Assembly (NCBI GenBank): GCA_958496175.1
Contig: OY292274.1
Location: forward strand, 55,438,630-55,502,629
Length of the DNA stretch: 64,000 nucleotides
Direction: 5' to 3'
Source of the DNA: Sisyra terminalis
Taxonomy: Eukaryota > Arthropoda > Insecta > Neuroptera > Sisyridae
Shown: positions 12,401-24,579 of the stretch, piece after piece
Layout: every line of letters begins with the position of its first letter
Numbering within the stretch: the stretch's first letter is position 1
Notes under the pieces: generated by a model
The model's input: the letters and a program-made list of their open reading frames with translations, nothing else
Told to the model about the DNA's origin: nothing
The model's database searches: none
Program-made: the position numbers and the translations under genes

Positions 12401-13680
12401 GAGATACTGACAATGATTGTAAACTTATTTGTTGAATTTAGAATCATATTTTATTTATTTCACAACACTACATAATAAATTTGAAATCATCAATGACAAG
12501 TTCTTTAACTTTATTAAGATGTTGAGCTACTTTTTGAATATCTTGCAAATACTCATCTTGTTAAATTCATCAAACAATATGTTCTTCGAATTATTATAGC
12601 CATTCATTATACAAATAAAAATTAATTATGACAAATTTTAACTAACGATTAAATCATCAAATAATCTGGAAATTTAGAATTAATTTCTAACGCTCCCAAA
12701 TTATATCACCCTCAAACTATTCAGCACGGTAACGATCCTGATTATACTCCTTGAAAACTTAGTTTTGACGCCGTTATAAGATACCAAAATTGCAATTAAA
12801 ACAATTAAGTGAACATTTAAAGCTCATCTTTCAATCTTAAATTCTTAATTCATTTAAGCCAAAAAAAAGTTTTATTATAGTTTACATAAAGCAAGGATGT
12901 TGAGTTTGATATGTTAAGTCATGAATAATTATGAAAAAAGTAACTTTCGACATGAAATGTAATATTCATAATCTAAAGATTATTCATGTTCTTATCACAG
13001 ACGTCTTGCGAACTTGTCGTAGGCAAGGATTAACTTTGGAGACACAAGATGTAAACTGTGCGTCTTTGCAATGGCAAGGCCAAAGCGACATGTCAAGAAA
13101 TTCATACATATAACAAAACAGATTTTGATACATACCTAGATTACACGAAGGTACTTACAAAAACATTTCAACCAAATGTAATCTATACAAAGTTACTTGT
13201 AGAGTAACTTACACTTTCCTGGAGAACATAATTTCATTATAATCCTTCTACAGCAAGATAATTAGCTAAAATTAAATTTATTATATAGTTAATATAAGTA
13301 AACATTTGGATTTATCTTTAATATGAGTCTGTACTGTTAAATCTCTTGTACTTAGTAATTACTTCGACACACATACGTAAAATTATATTTTGCTTTTCTT
13401 TCAACTTATGAAGTTATTCAACTTATGAATTTGAGGTAAACTAACACACCAAAGTTGGTATTTGTGAATGAAAATTGAATTCTTCGCGATTAAATCCAAA
13501 GAATATTTTTTCTGTTTAAATATATTTGGAAATCTTTAAAATGAATTCTTAGTGAAACAGGGGTGCATTTATTATGTAAGAAGGTAGACAGTGCTTGTGA
13601 ACCATCTCACAAAAATATCGTTTAACAAAAATTAATTCCAAGTGGAATTATACTTCATCAATTAAATAATATAAGTACTA
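12401..13680. other. AT-rich non-coding stretch with one weak exon candidate
   Basis: A pyrimidine-rich acceptor-like sequence ending in ATCACAG at 13000 precedes a segment of ordinary base composition (13001-13100). It stays open in the frame 12931-13113 (LRTCRRQGLTLETQDVNCAS). No good donor follows and I recognise no family, so this is not called as an exon. Confidence 0.3.
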
Positions 13681-14523
13681 CTAGCTGACCCAGCAAACTT
13701 CGTACTGCCTAACATGCAATGAACGTAGTGTTTTATAAATGAATATGTTAGTTACACTTAGTTTAAATTATCAATAATAAAATGAACAAAATTAAGTTCA
13801 ATATTTCATTAGAATAATAAATATATAAAAATAAAATAAAAGTTATATAAAAAGAAATCAATTATTTCAATTGCAAGTCAACCAACACATTTCGTCGGTC
13901 TAAAGTGTTAAATTCTTTTTAACAGTGTTTTCAGGGAAAGGAAAAAAAGTAAATATAAGCTACATAAATTACTACATAAAGCAGATTTCCGATTCATTTT
14001 GCATATTAAGAAATTTTTGTGGTTAAATAGATTTATCAGTTTGTCATTTGATAGATTTTTTTATTCTTTCCTAATGGAACAAAAAAAAAAACAAAAAAAA
14101 TTTAAAAGTGAACTTAGCAGATTGAGAATTTAGGCTGACGATTTGCTTTATTGAAGCTATGTATTTGGGTTCATGCGTTGCCCTCGGATTGGTTCTCTCC
14201 ACTGAAGCATCTTGCCATTACATTGACATACAAAGTTTGTCAAATCAGATATCTTCAGCATAAAAAACAAAGTAGGGGTAGTAGACCAATTAGAGCTTGA
14301 AAAATGACGGGACCGATTATGATGATATATGATTTGTTAGATTCGTCTTCCTTCCGAATAGCAGAATAACTATTAACATATCTTAACAATTCACGGAAAA
14401 AAATGAATAAAATGAGTTTTTAAATAAATTAGGCTTGGCATTTAACGCAACTAGCAGTTCACGTCACCCACACTTATATGTCAATTTAATATTGTCGGTA
14501 ATTTTTAATTTAAGAAACGCATA

Positions 14524-14870
14524 TAACCATTGAAACCGTTGGAAGTTCGACGCAATGACTGACTTTGTTTTGAAGGCGCAATGATTTTACTGATTGGCGA
14601 TTTCTCCCAAACATTGTCAATCATTCCAAGTTTAGATTCTGCCAATAAAATATAGTCCTGCTTAAAATCATAAAATTTGTGACAATGTAAAAAAAAATTC
14701 AGCTGGCAACATGAGTTGCGTTGCAGAATGATCCATCTGCTGAAGAATTTTCCAAACAATTTTTGAATCTCGGTAATGACAGTGTTCTTGTCGACGAATC
14801 CAGCATATTGACTTAATTTCCTTCGAATTTTGTCTCATTCAAAAATTTTACTTAATTCCTAGCTTTCTTA
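14524..14870 (+). pseudogene. Helitron helicase (Pif1-like) fragment A
   Basis: Starting at 14581 the plus strand reads MILLIGDFSQTLSIIPSLDS then ANKI, stop, SCLKS. After a frame change near 14700 it continues NDPSAEEFSKQFLNLGND and SVLVDESS, then FPSNF. These correspond in order to the Helitron helicase motif GDFRQTLPVI (Pif1/SF1 motif with the GD-x-x-Q core), the KSSxLW block, TNMRxxLxxD, and FSxxLLxIGxGxxPVD. The first block still has GDFSQ. At least one frameshift and several stops make it non-functional. Upstream bases (about 14524-14580) read PLKPLEVRRND, resembling the preceding helicase block. The 84-codon frame on the opposite strand (14505-14759) is only the shadow of this sequence. 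Confidence 0.8.
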
Positions 14871-15109
14871 TAAAACAGCAGGATAACGTTTAAATCAGTT
14901 TAATTGGAATAAAAATTCAAATCAATAACACGGCTATTACCGATATTCATTCATTTCTAGGATAAATCTTCTGCGGATCAATCGTTCAGCAATGCAATTC
15001 TTATGTTTTTTTTCCAGGTGAAGTTTCTCCATATGGTTCCAGAAATTTGATAATTTAAGGCAAGCATTTATTTTTTAAACAGAAGTCGATCCTTAATGTC
15101 TGAAGTCGT

Positions 15110-15375
15110 CCACTTCTGCAATTCGAAATGCAGAACGACTAATATGGAAAAGTGTTTTCTAAATAACTTATCGATATTGGTAATGGGAAAATTTCTGTTG
15201 ACACATCATCGGGATACATTATTTTCCCTACCAAATTATTCCACTTTACTAAGTTAATGGTGTTCCCAAACTTTGCTCAAAATTACAAAAATTCCACATA
15301 CTGCGTTGTGATACATAATAAATGCAAAATGAAATGCCAAAATGACGTGGACCTACAATCTTTTTGCTTGCAACA
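15110..15375 (+). pseudogene. Helitron helicase fragment B, overlapping in homology with fragment A
   Basis: One plus-strand frame gives MQND, stop, YGKVFSK, stop, LIDIGNGKISVDTSSGYIIF, then PTKLF and later VFPNFAQNYKN and QNDVDLQS. In intact Helitron helicases the same order is MRxxxxxD, FSxxLLDIGNGKxPVDxxxGxIxLP, FPNIxxNYxNxxWLxERAIL and KNxDVDxIN. The first half repeats the protein region at the end of fragment A, so the two pieces cannot come from one simple collinear copy. Stops and lost residues (for example the WLxERAIL block) show it is dead. Confidence 0.75.
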
Positions 15376-15696
15376 CTTCAAAAATATGAATTAAATAATT
15401 ATTTTAACACAAATTATATAAATAAAAACGTCAAATTCATACGTTGCTAAGCTTTTTCCAAATAAATCACAGGAATCGATGATTACAAATAATATTAGAC
15501 GTAAAAAGCAAGTAGGCGTAAAATTTGTAAATAAATAAATTCATTGTTAAAACATTGTTAAAACAAATCGAATTGTGAATCTAAACCATCTTCAAACCTC
15601 CTCGAATACACACAAAAAATTTCATCAAAATCGGTCCAGCCGTTTAGGAGGAGTTCAATTACAAGCACACGTACAGAAGATTTATATATATAAAGA

Positions 15697-18216
15697 TTTC
15701 ATTGAAAATAAGAAATATTTGATTGTTTGAATCCTTAAATTCTCATAATTATGAAACGGATTCCCCAACATTTGAGTGTCAAAAAAAACCGGTGTGATAT
15801 TGTGTCATAATTAAAAAAAATGTTTAAATCTACTATCATAGCATCTTCCGGTAGTGCCTGAAATGGTACATCAGATATTAGTAGTTAACAAAATTCTGAT
15901 ATAATTTTAACCATAGTTTTTGCTTTTAATGTTAATATAGTAAATATAGCAGTAATAATAGTAATATAGTTAATATAGCAAGGACAGAAAACGAAGAATG
16001 TAAGCCCTTACATGTGAGTATATTAAAAATATAATAATCTTTGTCTCAATTTTGAACTAACTGAATGATTGGTGTCATTGGTTTCAAATACGGCTCTGAA
16101 GTGAATTAAATAAAATGAAGAAAAAAAATAGTTAGACACTGTATTGTATACGTAATAACTTACATCAGACGTAATAATGTCATGACAACGTTTGTGCTAA
16201 TCGATTAAGTATGACATGTTTTATCAATATTAATTTAATAGTGTTTCCGTCTGAGTTAATCATCTTCTATATAGTTAATCGTATGCGTGACACACACATA
16301 TAAGATATTTGGGAATTCCTTCTAATATCAAATGATTAATTGTGAAGCAATGAAATCTCTTTTATGACAGTTCTATTTATTGCAACAATTGTCGATTTTT
16401 GATGTGATGTGTGAATTATTTCTCACTTAACTTAATAAATATTTTTTTCCTTTTAATTTAAAATTTATTATATCAAAATTCTAATTTCAAATTATCACAA
16501 TTATGAACATTATCGAAATAAGTTTAATTTTCAATAAAATAAAATAATTGATTTGTAGAAGTTATTTTCCTTTTAAAAGAAAATACTCAATAATTCGGTA
16601 GTACAAAAATAGAATTCATTTTTTAAAGTTTTGTTATTCTACCCCTATCATGTAGGTATGGCCATTCTAACATGCATTATACATTAAACATTTACATAAA
16701 ATAAGGGGTTGAAGGATAGTCCCACTTCATAATTTGAAGTTTTTTCAATAAAAAAGATATTTAGGATATGAAAATTTTTCAAACATTACCATATAGATGT
16801 TGATGTATCTACCGACCTACATGAAATTTAATGAAATAATTTTTTAAAATTTAATGAGATATTATACATTGAAATGCACGCAAAGCAAAAAATACCCCTT
16901 AACGTGCGAGTAGCATACTAGGGATAATTTCGATTTCGGGTGAAGTATACTAGCATCAGCATAAATATCAATATTGACACTTGATGATAGCCGGGTACAT
17001 TCGCAGTGGGTTTTTAAAAGATTTGACGAGCGATTATTAAATGATTCATTATTCACCAGTAGGTGCTTCATATAATGCGAAAGATCAAAGTTGTTGACAT
17101 TTTGGTTTCGGTAACCCAAATCGTTAGAGTTTGACATAGTTTGACAAATCTGGACAAAAGAACAGACCGCTTAAAAATCTCTTACGATTACAAACCTCAA
17201 TTTTTGAGTGGATCCCTTATTTTGATTTAAATCTACATAGTTATAGTTTTATAATGTCAAAAGTTTCTTTTCACTGAACTATATTTACCACATTTCATAA
17301 CAGGGATTACATTATAAGGTAGTGGCCTATCGTTTTGAATTTTACGGTTCACATTATTTTTCCACCCCTATACTGTTTTCATTGAAAAACTAAAAAAAAA
17401 TGTGTTTGAAAAAACACACAAAGAAATAGTTGTTTTTTTCTCGTTGAGTTATTATTCAAAACAATCCAATCTTAATTTAAACTTAACAGTAGACTTTATG
17501 TCATCGCTGAATTTGATTCTGTATTTAAAACTTAAGCCAGTCAGCGGCTAAGACTATTTTCATCTACGATATAATTACACTTATTTCCATGAAAGTGATT
17601 TCTATGAATTATAAACAACACTGGATTAGTTCTGTTTTAAATTAATATAAAGATAGCAAAACTGGAGTAAAATGATTACAGTTGCTACAAAATTTTCATT
17701 CTTTTTTGAAACTGTAAAACCTCCTAGTTGGTGGATGTTAATAGTCAGAGATCTTTCCTTCTGAAAGTTTCAAAGTTCCATTCTTGGACTCCTTCTATCC
17801 TCATTCCACCCAACTAGAATATTTTCATAGTAAATATTTCAAAAGGTTTTGGAATTTTTATAGAAGTTAGCCTCTTTTAAATATTTCGGATTCTCTATTT
17901 CGATTAAAATTGAAAATAGTGATGAAAATTTACAAATAAAGTTTATTTATCTATAATATGTTACTTTATTAAACCATTTTTTTTATTTACATTATTTAAA
18001 GTCGCTTCAACTTCTCAGGTTATTAGCGACTATAGGACATAGTGTACAACTATGCCCACTACAATATATGGTAGGTACATATACATTTAACGTTATAAAT
18101 CTATAATTAATAATTTAAGTAGTTCTATTGAACCATTAGTATTCCTAAATTCAATAGATATTTAACTGCAGACCGATTTTCAAGAAATCGAAATTTTGTT
18201 ATATGGATATTATCTA
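15697..18216. other. AT-rich non-coding stretch; one unassigned open frame
   Basis: A 91-codon minus-strand frame (16862-17137) has a more even amino-acid make-up than most chance frames here, with several Cys and Ser residues, but shows no domain I recognise and no splice context. A loose inverted pair, CTAGTTGGTGGA near 17724 and TCCACCCAACTAG near 17805, might be a small degraded element. Nothing else was found. Confidence 0.3.
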
Positions 18217-19341
18217 CTAGTAGTTGCCAGTTGCATTCGCAACTAAAGGTTTTATCTCAATAAAATGTTTAATATGAGATAATGTAGAGTTAATCAACAG
18301 TCAAAATTTTAATTTTAATAATCAAAGTGTTGTTAATATGAAAAAAAATGTATCTAAAATTATATTAAGAAATAAAATATAAGTGTTTTTTTTTTAATAT
18401 CATTTTAATAAAAGCATTTTAAATAACGTCATTTCACTAAATTAGTATAAAAGATTAATACTTATGTAGTACTTATACCAAATAGACGATGTTACATTTT
18501 GGTTCGTTTTTCAATAATCAAACTTTTAAAAATCTATTTTTTTATGAACCAATGGTTGTGATCTGGAGTACCTAATTATTATATTCGGCTGAAAAGCATT
18601 AAGGTAGCCATTTTTTGCCATATATTACACTGTCAATTCAAATATAAAATCTTCGATACTAAATTTTTTTCGGTATTTAGAACAATTCGAAAACCAATTA
18701 TTGTTGTTGAAAAAAAATAAAATATTCAAATTTACTTCCATGCTTTCCAATAATTTTGTATGTACAACGTCCAAATGTGCAAAACCAATTAGCTTTTTTT
18801 TAGAAGGTCATTATTTTTTTTCGTTTTACATTGTATTTTCAAATATAAGTGCACGTTTGTGTCGATGAAATTTGGAAAGTGTTTTCCATATACGATGCAG
18901 ATTTATAATAAGAATGGGTTTTTGAAAATTTCTCTCCTAAAAGAGTTAAAAACGGTAGCAAAGTTTGTAAGGGATAACGTTTAATAAACAATCGAAATTT
19001 CAAATTTAATAATCAAAGTCCATTAAAAGCGAAACTTATTACTACTTAGTATAAAACAAAGTTGATTTATTATTAGAAACAAAAATTTAAAATCTGCTTT
19101 AAAATTTAAACTCTGATAAGTAGATATATCTGCAAAGGTTAAGTTAAGTTTATAAGTGAGCATTATGCTTTTTGGCCTTCACATATTGTAAACCTGAAAA
19201 TACGAAATACGTATTCACAAATGAATACATCAGTGAGTGAGTACTCCTACCAACGTTTTGAATGCGTAAGTAGGGATAACAGAGCGCATGCGCATAGCCT
19301 ATTCTGCACGGACGGACGGCAAGATAGCCAATTTATATATA

Positions 19342-19344
<3 letters not shown>
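18217..19344 (-). mobile_element. 1.1-kb non-autonomous Helitron (copy 1 of family)
   Basis: On the minus strand the 5' end is TCGTATATATAAATTGGC (TC at 19344-19343, flanking A). The 3' end carries a perfect 6-bp hairpin, AGTTGC-GAAT-GCAACT (plus strand about 18229-18244), followed by TGGCAACTACTAG and a flanking T. The CTAG is at 18217-18220. A hairpin about 10 bases before CTRR is the Helitron 3' hallmark. The body matches 44659-45796 and, in part, 3205-4115. No coding capacity was found. The 5' end abuts a pure (TA)n tract. Confidence 0.78.

Positions 19345-19399
<55 letters not shown>
19344..19399. repeat. (TA)n microsatellite, about 28 units
   Basis: An almost uninterrupted TA run immediately outside the 5' end of the Helitron. 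The plus-strand frame across it (19221-19424) translates as repeated Tyr-Ile and is not a gene. Confidence 0.97.
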
Positions 19400-19403
<4 letters not shown>

Positions 19404-22400
19404 TGGTACCTACTATATTTGTGAACCGCTATTTAACAAATGAAGATGAATAAGACTATACAGCAAACTATAATAATAAAAAATGATCACTTCTCAAATC
19501 TTTACACTTTCATCTTTAATGGTAAAGAAAAACATTTGTTAAAATCGTTTCATTTAACTCTCATTGGCTCATCTATCAATAACTATGCGGTATATTAAGT
19601 TTTGGATTTTATATTTATTTTGATATTTAGAGAGTTCCTCAAATAACTAATGCGTTATTATTTATTTGAAAAAAATAAATATATAAAAGAGTTAAAATTA
19701 TAATTGGCGAAATAAATTTAAAAGTAATATCAATTTACTAGTAGTTCATCTTACACTAATCGGATTAAACTGACCAATGATATTGGTTTATGGTCATGAA
19801 TTTAATTTGTGTAGGTTAGTTTCAATATCCATGCTACACAATTTCACTATTGCTTTGTGTCTATGTTCTACCTATGCCCTATTTCCATATAATGTTGTAA
19901 TGTAAGAACGTGATTTCTCATCGAATGCTGAACAAAATATTTACAAACTTTCGTATATATACATGAAAGATCAACCAAGTTTGTCTTCTGTTAAATATTT
20001 ATTTATTAAGCTTTTGCCAATATTTGTCTTAATGATTCGTATTTTTTTTTCAAATAAATCTAACCAAAATGCAACTGAAAAGTAAATGTTAATTTTGAAT
20101 TAAAAATTATTTGAATTTTCGTTTTTAATTTAACGGTAGATGGGAAGAAAAAGGAATATAATTCGTGCAATTTCTTTAATAACCAAATTGACGTGTAATT
20201 TTATGCACCCACCGCGCGATCAAGTGAAATTGTGTAAAACGAATGTGTACGTGCTAAGATTATTATAATTTTAGATTATCAGATATTTCAATATTCTGTT
20301 AATATTGAACCATAAGCTTTTTACACATCATTTATCGATTACTATTGTGCTCACGGTTTTTCCGATATTATTCAATGATTCCATTTTACTATCTTTTATT
20401 AAAGCGCTGCGTGTTTTTATTTAAAAGATGGGAGATTTAAATTAATAATATTTTCCTTGTTTAAAGCTCGTGCTTTTTTTTCGCTGTGGAATTAGTAAGG
20501 GATTGCAGTGTATTATTAAAAAGGAAAAATAAATAAATAAATCCAATAATTTATAATTTATCTCGCATTATATGGAAGGTATTGTTTTCATTTGTTGATA
20601 CATTAAATTTTTTTATCGCAAAAAAATGGGTGATTTCGCAAAAAAGAGAAAATGTGTTGATATCTATTTTAACTGAAAAGACTGAGTTTTTCGTTCAATT
20701 TAATTTTAATTGGGTAACAGATGTAATAAATTGAACATATTGACTTCTCAGTGATGAAAATTATTTCACATGAAAAAGCAGATAAAATATGGGTATATTA
20801 ATTTTTTTATTACTGATTGAAATGGCAATAATTTTTGTCAAAGCTCAATATTTTAAGGAAAATCTGTTTTTCAGAAATAAAAAAATTGTTTTTAAAATAA
20901 CAGATATAAGAAAGTATCGCCAAGCGAAAAGCTATTAGATTTTATTTTAGAAAACGCCTAAGTATATAATGAAAAAAAAATTGGATTAGTTGTCAAGGAA
21001 CTTCTAAGAAAAACATAAATACGTATTTTTCTTAATTAACTAATATGCATTCTTCACTATATTGAAAAATAATGCTCATCATACTTCTCGCAAGATGACT
21101 TAAAGATCATTTTTTGTGTTTATTATATTACCTGATATATTTTCATTTGCCAACATTTATTTTGCACTTTGTGATCCTCTGATCCTATTGTTAAATTGCA
21201 GAATAAAAAATATTTGTTTGAAATAATAAAAAAAATATCCACAAAAAGAAATATGTGACCATTTATATTGACTGCTGTTTTGTACTTTAAGTGAATTTAT
21301 TCAAAACTATTTTAGTACATTAATTGAAAATAATGGAAAATATAGTCAAACTTAGACTAGGTTACTGAAAATTAATATGAAATTCCAAAGAAATAGAAGA
21401 CAAAAAAAATATACTGATAACTAATTAATAATGTTCTTGGGAACTTGGACTCAAATAATAAGACGTTAAATTTTCAAATCATCTCAACGTTTCGTTGGTA
21501 TTAAGTTCTAACTTCTTCAGAAGAACTAAAACATAATAACAATGCATGTTGTTCAAAGCCAAATTACACAAATTAATTTTCGCTGTTCAGTATAAAACAG
21601 GTAACAGTGTTAAAAAATACATAAGATAACAAGATTTTTAACAAGATACCCGAGTGAGTACGCTAATGGTCACTAGTGGTAATTATACTGACACATACAT
21701 GACAGTATGACTAGGAAGCCATAGGTGACATCTATAATGTAGTATGGTAACTGACAGTAACTGATAACATTTTTTGTTTAATTTCTACAAAACTAATTTA
21801 AAATTTTTGGGAAGTTTTGCTATTCCCAAAATTGGTGATCCGATAGATGAAATTTGGATTTTACCTCTAACTGCCGTTATCGTTTGATTTCTTTAAATTA
21901 TTTTCCATTTGATCGTTGGAAATTTAAAAAAAATAATTAATTTTTCCGGCTAGTAAACATGTGTCTTAAATTTAATTTGTCGACTTTCTAGTGACTCTTT
22001 TATAGCACCCTTAGTAGTTTTGGTGATTTTGATTTTCTTGTAGAGCTAAGTACTGTTTCTGATTTTTATTATAATTTCTACCCTTTTACTTCTCTTTACA
22101 CTTTCAATGCATTTTTTAAATGTAAAAAAAATATTCCTGAAAACCTATCACCATTTTGGTTATTATTCTCTAAATATCAGCACGAAAAATACTACGCAAA
22201 TTAGTTTTATTTTATTGGCGAATTCGAAGCATAAGGTTTTTAACACACTAAAATTTGACACTTAAATTCATAAAATAAAAAAAAAATATTCATACGGTCA
22301 CAATAGGCTTTTCGCCAACCACAGGCATCAATTATTACAAATAATGTATAATTGTGAATGAGGTAAACTTATAACTGCGGAATATGTCAAACCTAATTTA

Positions 22401-22429
22401 TTAAATAACGCATTTTATTCTCAATTTTT
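19400..22429. other. AT-rich non-coding stretch, no gene seen
   Basis: No protein or RNA gene seen. At about 21480-21535 there is a short palindromic motif (GTTCTAACTTCTTCAGAAGAAC-like) next to AACGTTTCGTTGG. Similar GAAACG-type motifs recur near 37085 and 44548 and may be short remnants of one element class. Confidence 0.35.
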
Positions 22430-22548
22430 TTGATATTCTAATAGTTGTTCTGTTAACCTAGACGAATCCAACAAATCATGAAAATTGGTTCAGCCATTCT
22501 TCAGTTATATATAGTCTAACTTCCTCGACTTTGTTTTTTATATGTAGA
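22430..22548 (-). mobile_element. Degraded Helitron 5' end
   Basis: Complemented, the sequence begins TCTACATATAAAAAAC and contains TATAACTGAAGAATGGCTGA followed by ACCAATTTTCATGATTTG. The phrase about Helitron-type ACTGAA...GGCTGAACC..TTTTCATGAT is characteristic of insect Helitron 5' subterminal regions. The matching hairpin-CTAG end was not located, and the flanking base is G rather than A, so this is probably a broken copy. Confidence 0.45.
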
Positions 22549-24520
22549 CCAGGTATTAATTAGGTTTTAGATATTTTCGTTAACAAATCTTGAGAATAAT
22601 ATTTACGACACAATTCGTATGCTATGATGTATAAGTAAGAGTTTGGAGTAAAATGTGTCAATAAAAAATGCATGAAAATTTACAACAAAACTATTTTGAG
22701 GATATGTATCCTGAGGACAAACAATTAGTTAATAAATTCTGAATATATTAATGAATTTTTGACATAAAGGTCTGAAATTTTTGGTTGCCGATACATTTCG
22801 ATAACATTATTTTTTCTACAATTTTAAGAGTGAAATAATCGCAATATTTTCCAGCACAAAAAGTGGAAAATAAAAACATCGAACACCGGAATATCTTTGT
22901 AATAAACAAAGCTCTCGTGTATGAGAATAAAATAATATAATATGACATCAATGAAATGATGAAATGAATTTTAGTTTATTTTTTCTCGCCTACATTATAG
23001 AAACGTGATTGACAATAAAATAATTTTTTTTTTAAAACATTTCAAGTTTTCTTATTAAAGACAAAATATGTTTTGTGAATTGCCATTGTTTGTGAAATCG
23101 AAAAATTGAATATATTTTTCTTCATTGAAAGACAATATTTCCACCATAATTGTAATATTACAATATTATGGTAAACATATTTTTTTCACAAATATTTTTG
23201 ATTCTATTGATTTTAACTTATGGGTGGAAATATTTGTACTATATTTCACATTATTTTTTAAAATAATTTTACCATCATTTTCTATTTGTATAATGTACGG
23301 AAAATAATCAGATATAATATTTCATTAATTAAAACAAGTCTGATCTACTATGAAACAAAGAGAATAATAAAAAGCTGGTCATATTTATACTATGGATTAT
23401 GAGCAATCAAAGTTCTATGGCCGATAGAAAATATTAACAATAACCCTGTGTTTTCCTACATATATTCATCAAAAATCGTTTAACCTTTTATTTTATAATT
23501 ATTGTTAATAGTAGAAAAAAAGGCAATGCATTTATTAAAAACAAATATTTTTATTTCATAAAAAAGCAAATAATTTTTCTATAAAGTAGAATCGATATAA
23601 GCCGATATCGAACAAGAAATATTTGTGTTTCATCTTTTCATACGGGTGGTGACACAAATATAATACATATTTTATATAAATGGTTATCTGAATTTGAAAT
23701 TTTCAACCAAAAACTCAAATATATCGGTGTATTTTTTATGTGGTATTCCGGTGCAAATAGAATCGTGGACTGTTCTCTTATAAATTTGAAATAAAATTTG
23801 TTGTATTCGATCAAAACCAATCATAAACCTTTATTTTAAATAGAAAGGCAAATTTATGCTTATAATGCAGGGTTTGTACCTACTTCTAAGAAAAACATTA
23901 ATACGTGAATTCGGTTTAATTATATGAACAATATATAAAAAAATAAAAAAAGAGTTAATTTTTCGGAACTGAAGTTTAATATTATCAATATATTAACAAT
24001 GAAAATGGTGCAAGTTAACAAGTAAAATAGACTATTTTAAGTTATTATATAATAAAATGTACCGTATGTATTTTACCGAACGAATCATTTCCCGATTAAA
24101 TTCCGAATCATTTCCGGATTTTGCATATTAATTGAGTGGTTTTGCGTATGTTGCATACCATTGGTATGAATTTCACCAAAAATTTGAGCGAAGGATAACA
24201 CAACAAGTATCTGTTTTTATCCCCAAAATTATTCAGATATTTTAAACTTTATCAAGTGAATGAAGAAGGTCATGGTCAATTTCAAAATTATTGACAGGAA
24301 AGTATTGGCAAGAAGATACATACAGCTCTGGTGATCTTCAAACGTTAAAATGATAATGAAAATACTTTTATTTTGGTTAAAATTAATAATATTTCGATTC
24401 AGTAAATTTATTATTCGGAAAAATGCTCTTTTGAAAATTGCTAAGAATGAAACTACGATTCTAATCAATTATAGTAACAGTAATAAAATAATTAGCTAGC
24501 TGAAATCTTTCAAAGAAAAA
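22549..24520. other. AT-rich non-coding stretch, no gene seen
   Basis: Only short, low-complexity frames (22748-22951, 23125-23307, 23638-23820, 24229-24468) are present. None shows a domain, a signal or splice context. Confidence 0.4.
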
Positions 24521-24579
24521 CTTCATGGAGGAACCTGGAGGAAAAAGGATAGGCTATCTCTGTTTAAGTACAAACAAAC

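Larger units (their letters stand above)
13681..15696 (-). mobile_element. Helitron with degenerate helicase pieces inside
   Basis: The minus strand begins TCTTTATATATATAAATC (TC at 15696-15695) after a flanking A. It contains the subterminal phrase GGCTGGACCGATTTTGATG, typical of insect Helitron 5' ends. It ends with AAGTTTGCTGGGTCAGCTAG (CTAG at 13684-13681) before a flanking T. These are Helitron ends with A/T insertion and no target duplication. The body holds two helicase-derived pieces (14524-14870 and 15110-15375), but they read on the plus strand, opposite to the polarity implied by the ends. Normal autonomous Helitrons (over 5 kb) read Rep-helicase from the TC end to the CTAG end. 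This 2.0-kb copy is therefore either a non-autonomous element that captured helicase fragments backwards, or one Helitron interrupted by others. Confidence 0.72.

Noticed and set aside
14505..14759. 84-codon minus-strand frame
   Set aside because: It is antisense to the clearly recognisable Helitron helicase fragment on the plus strand.
16862..17137. 91-codon minus-strand frame as a gene
   Set aside because: No recognisable domain, splice signals or neighbours. Left as an unassigned frame.
19221..19424. Frame with a long Tyr-Ile repeat
   Set aside because: It is a translation of the (TA)n microsatellite and a Helitron end.
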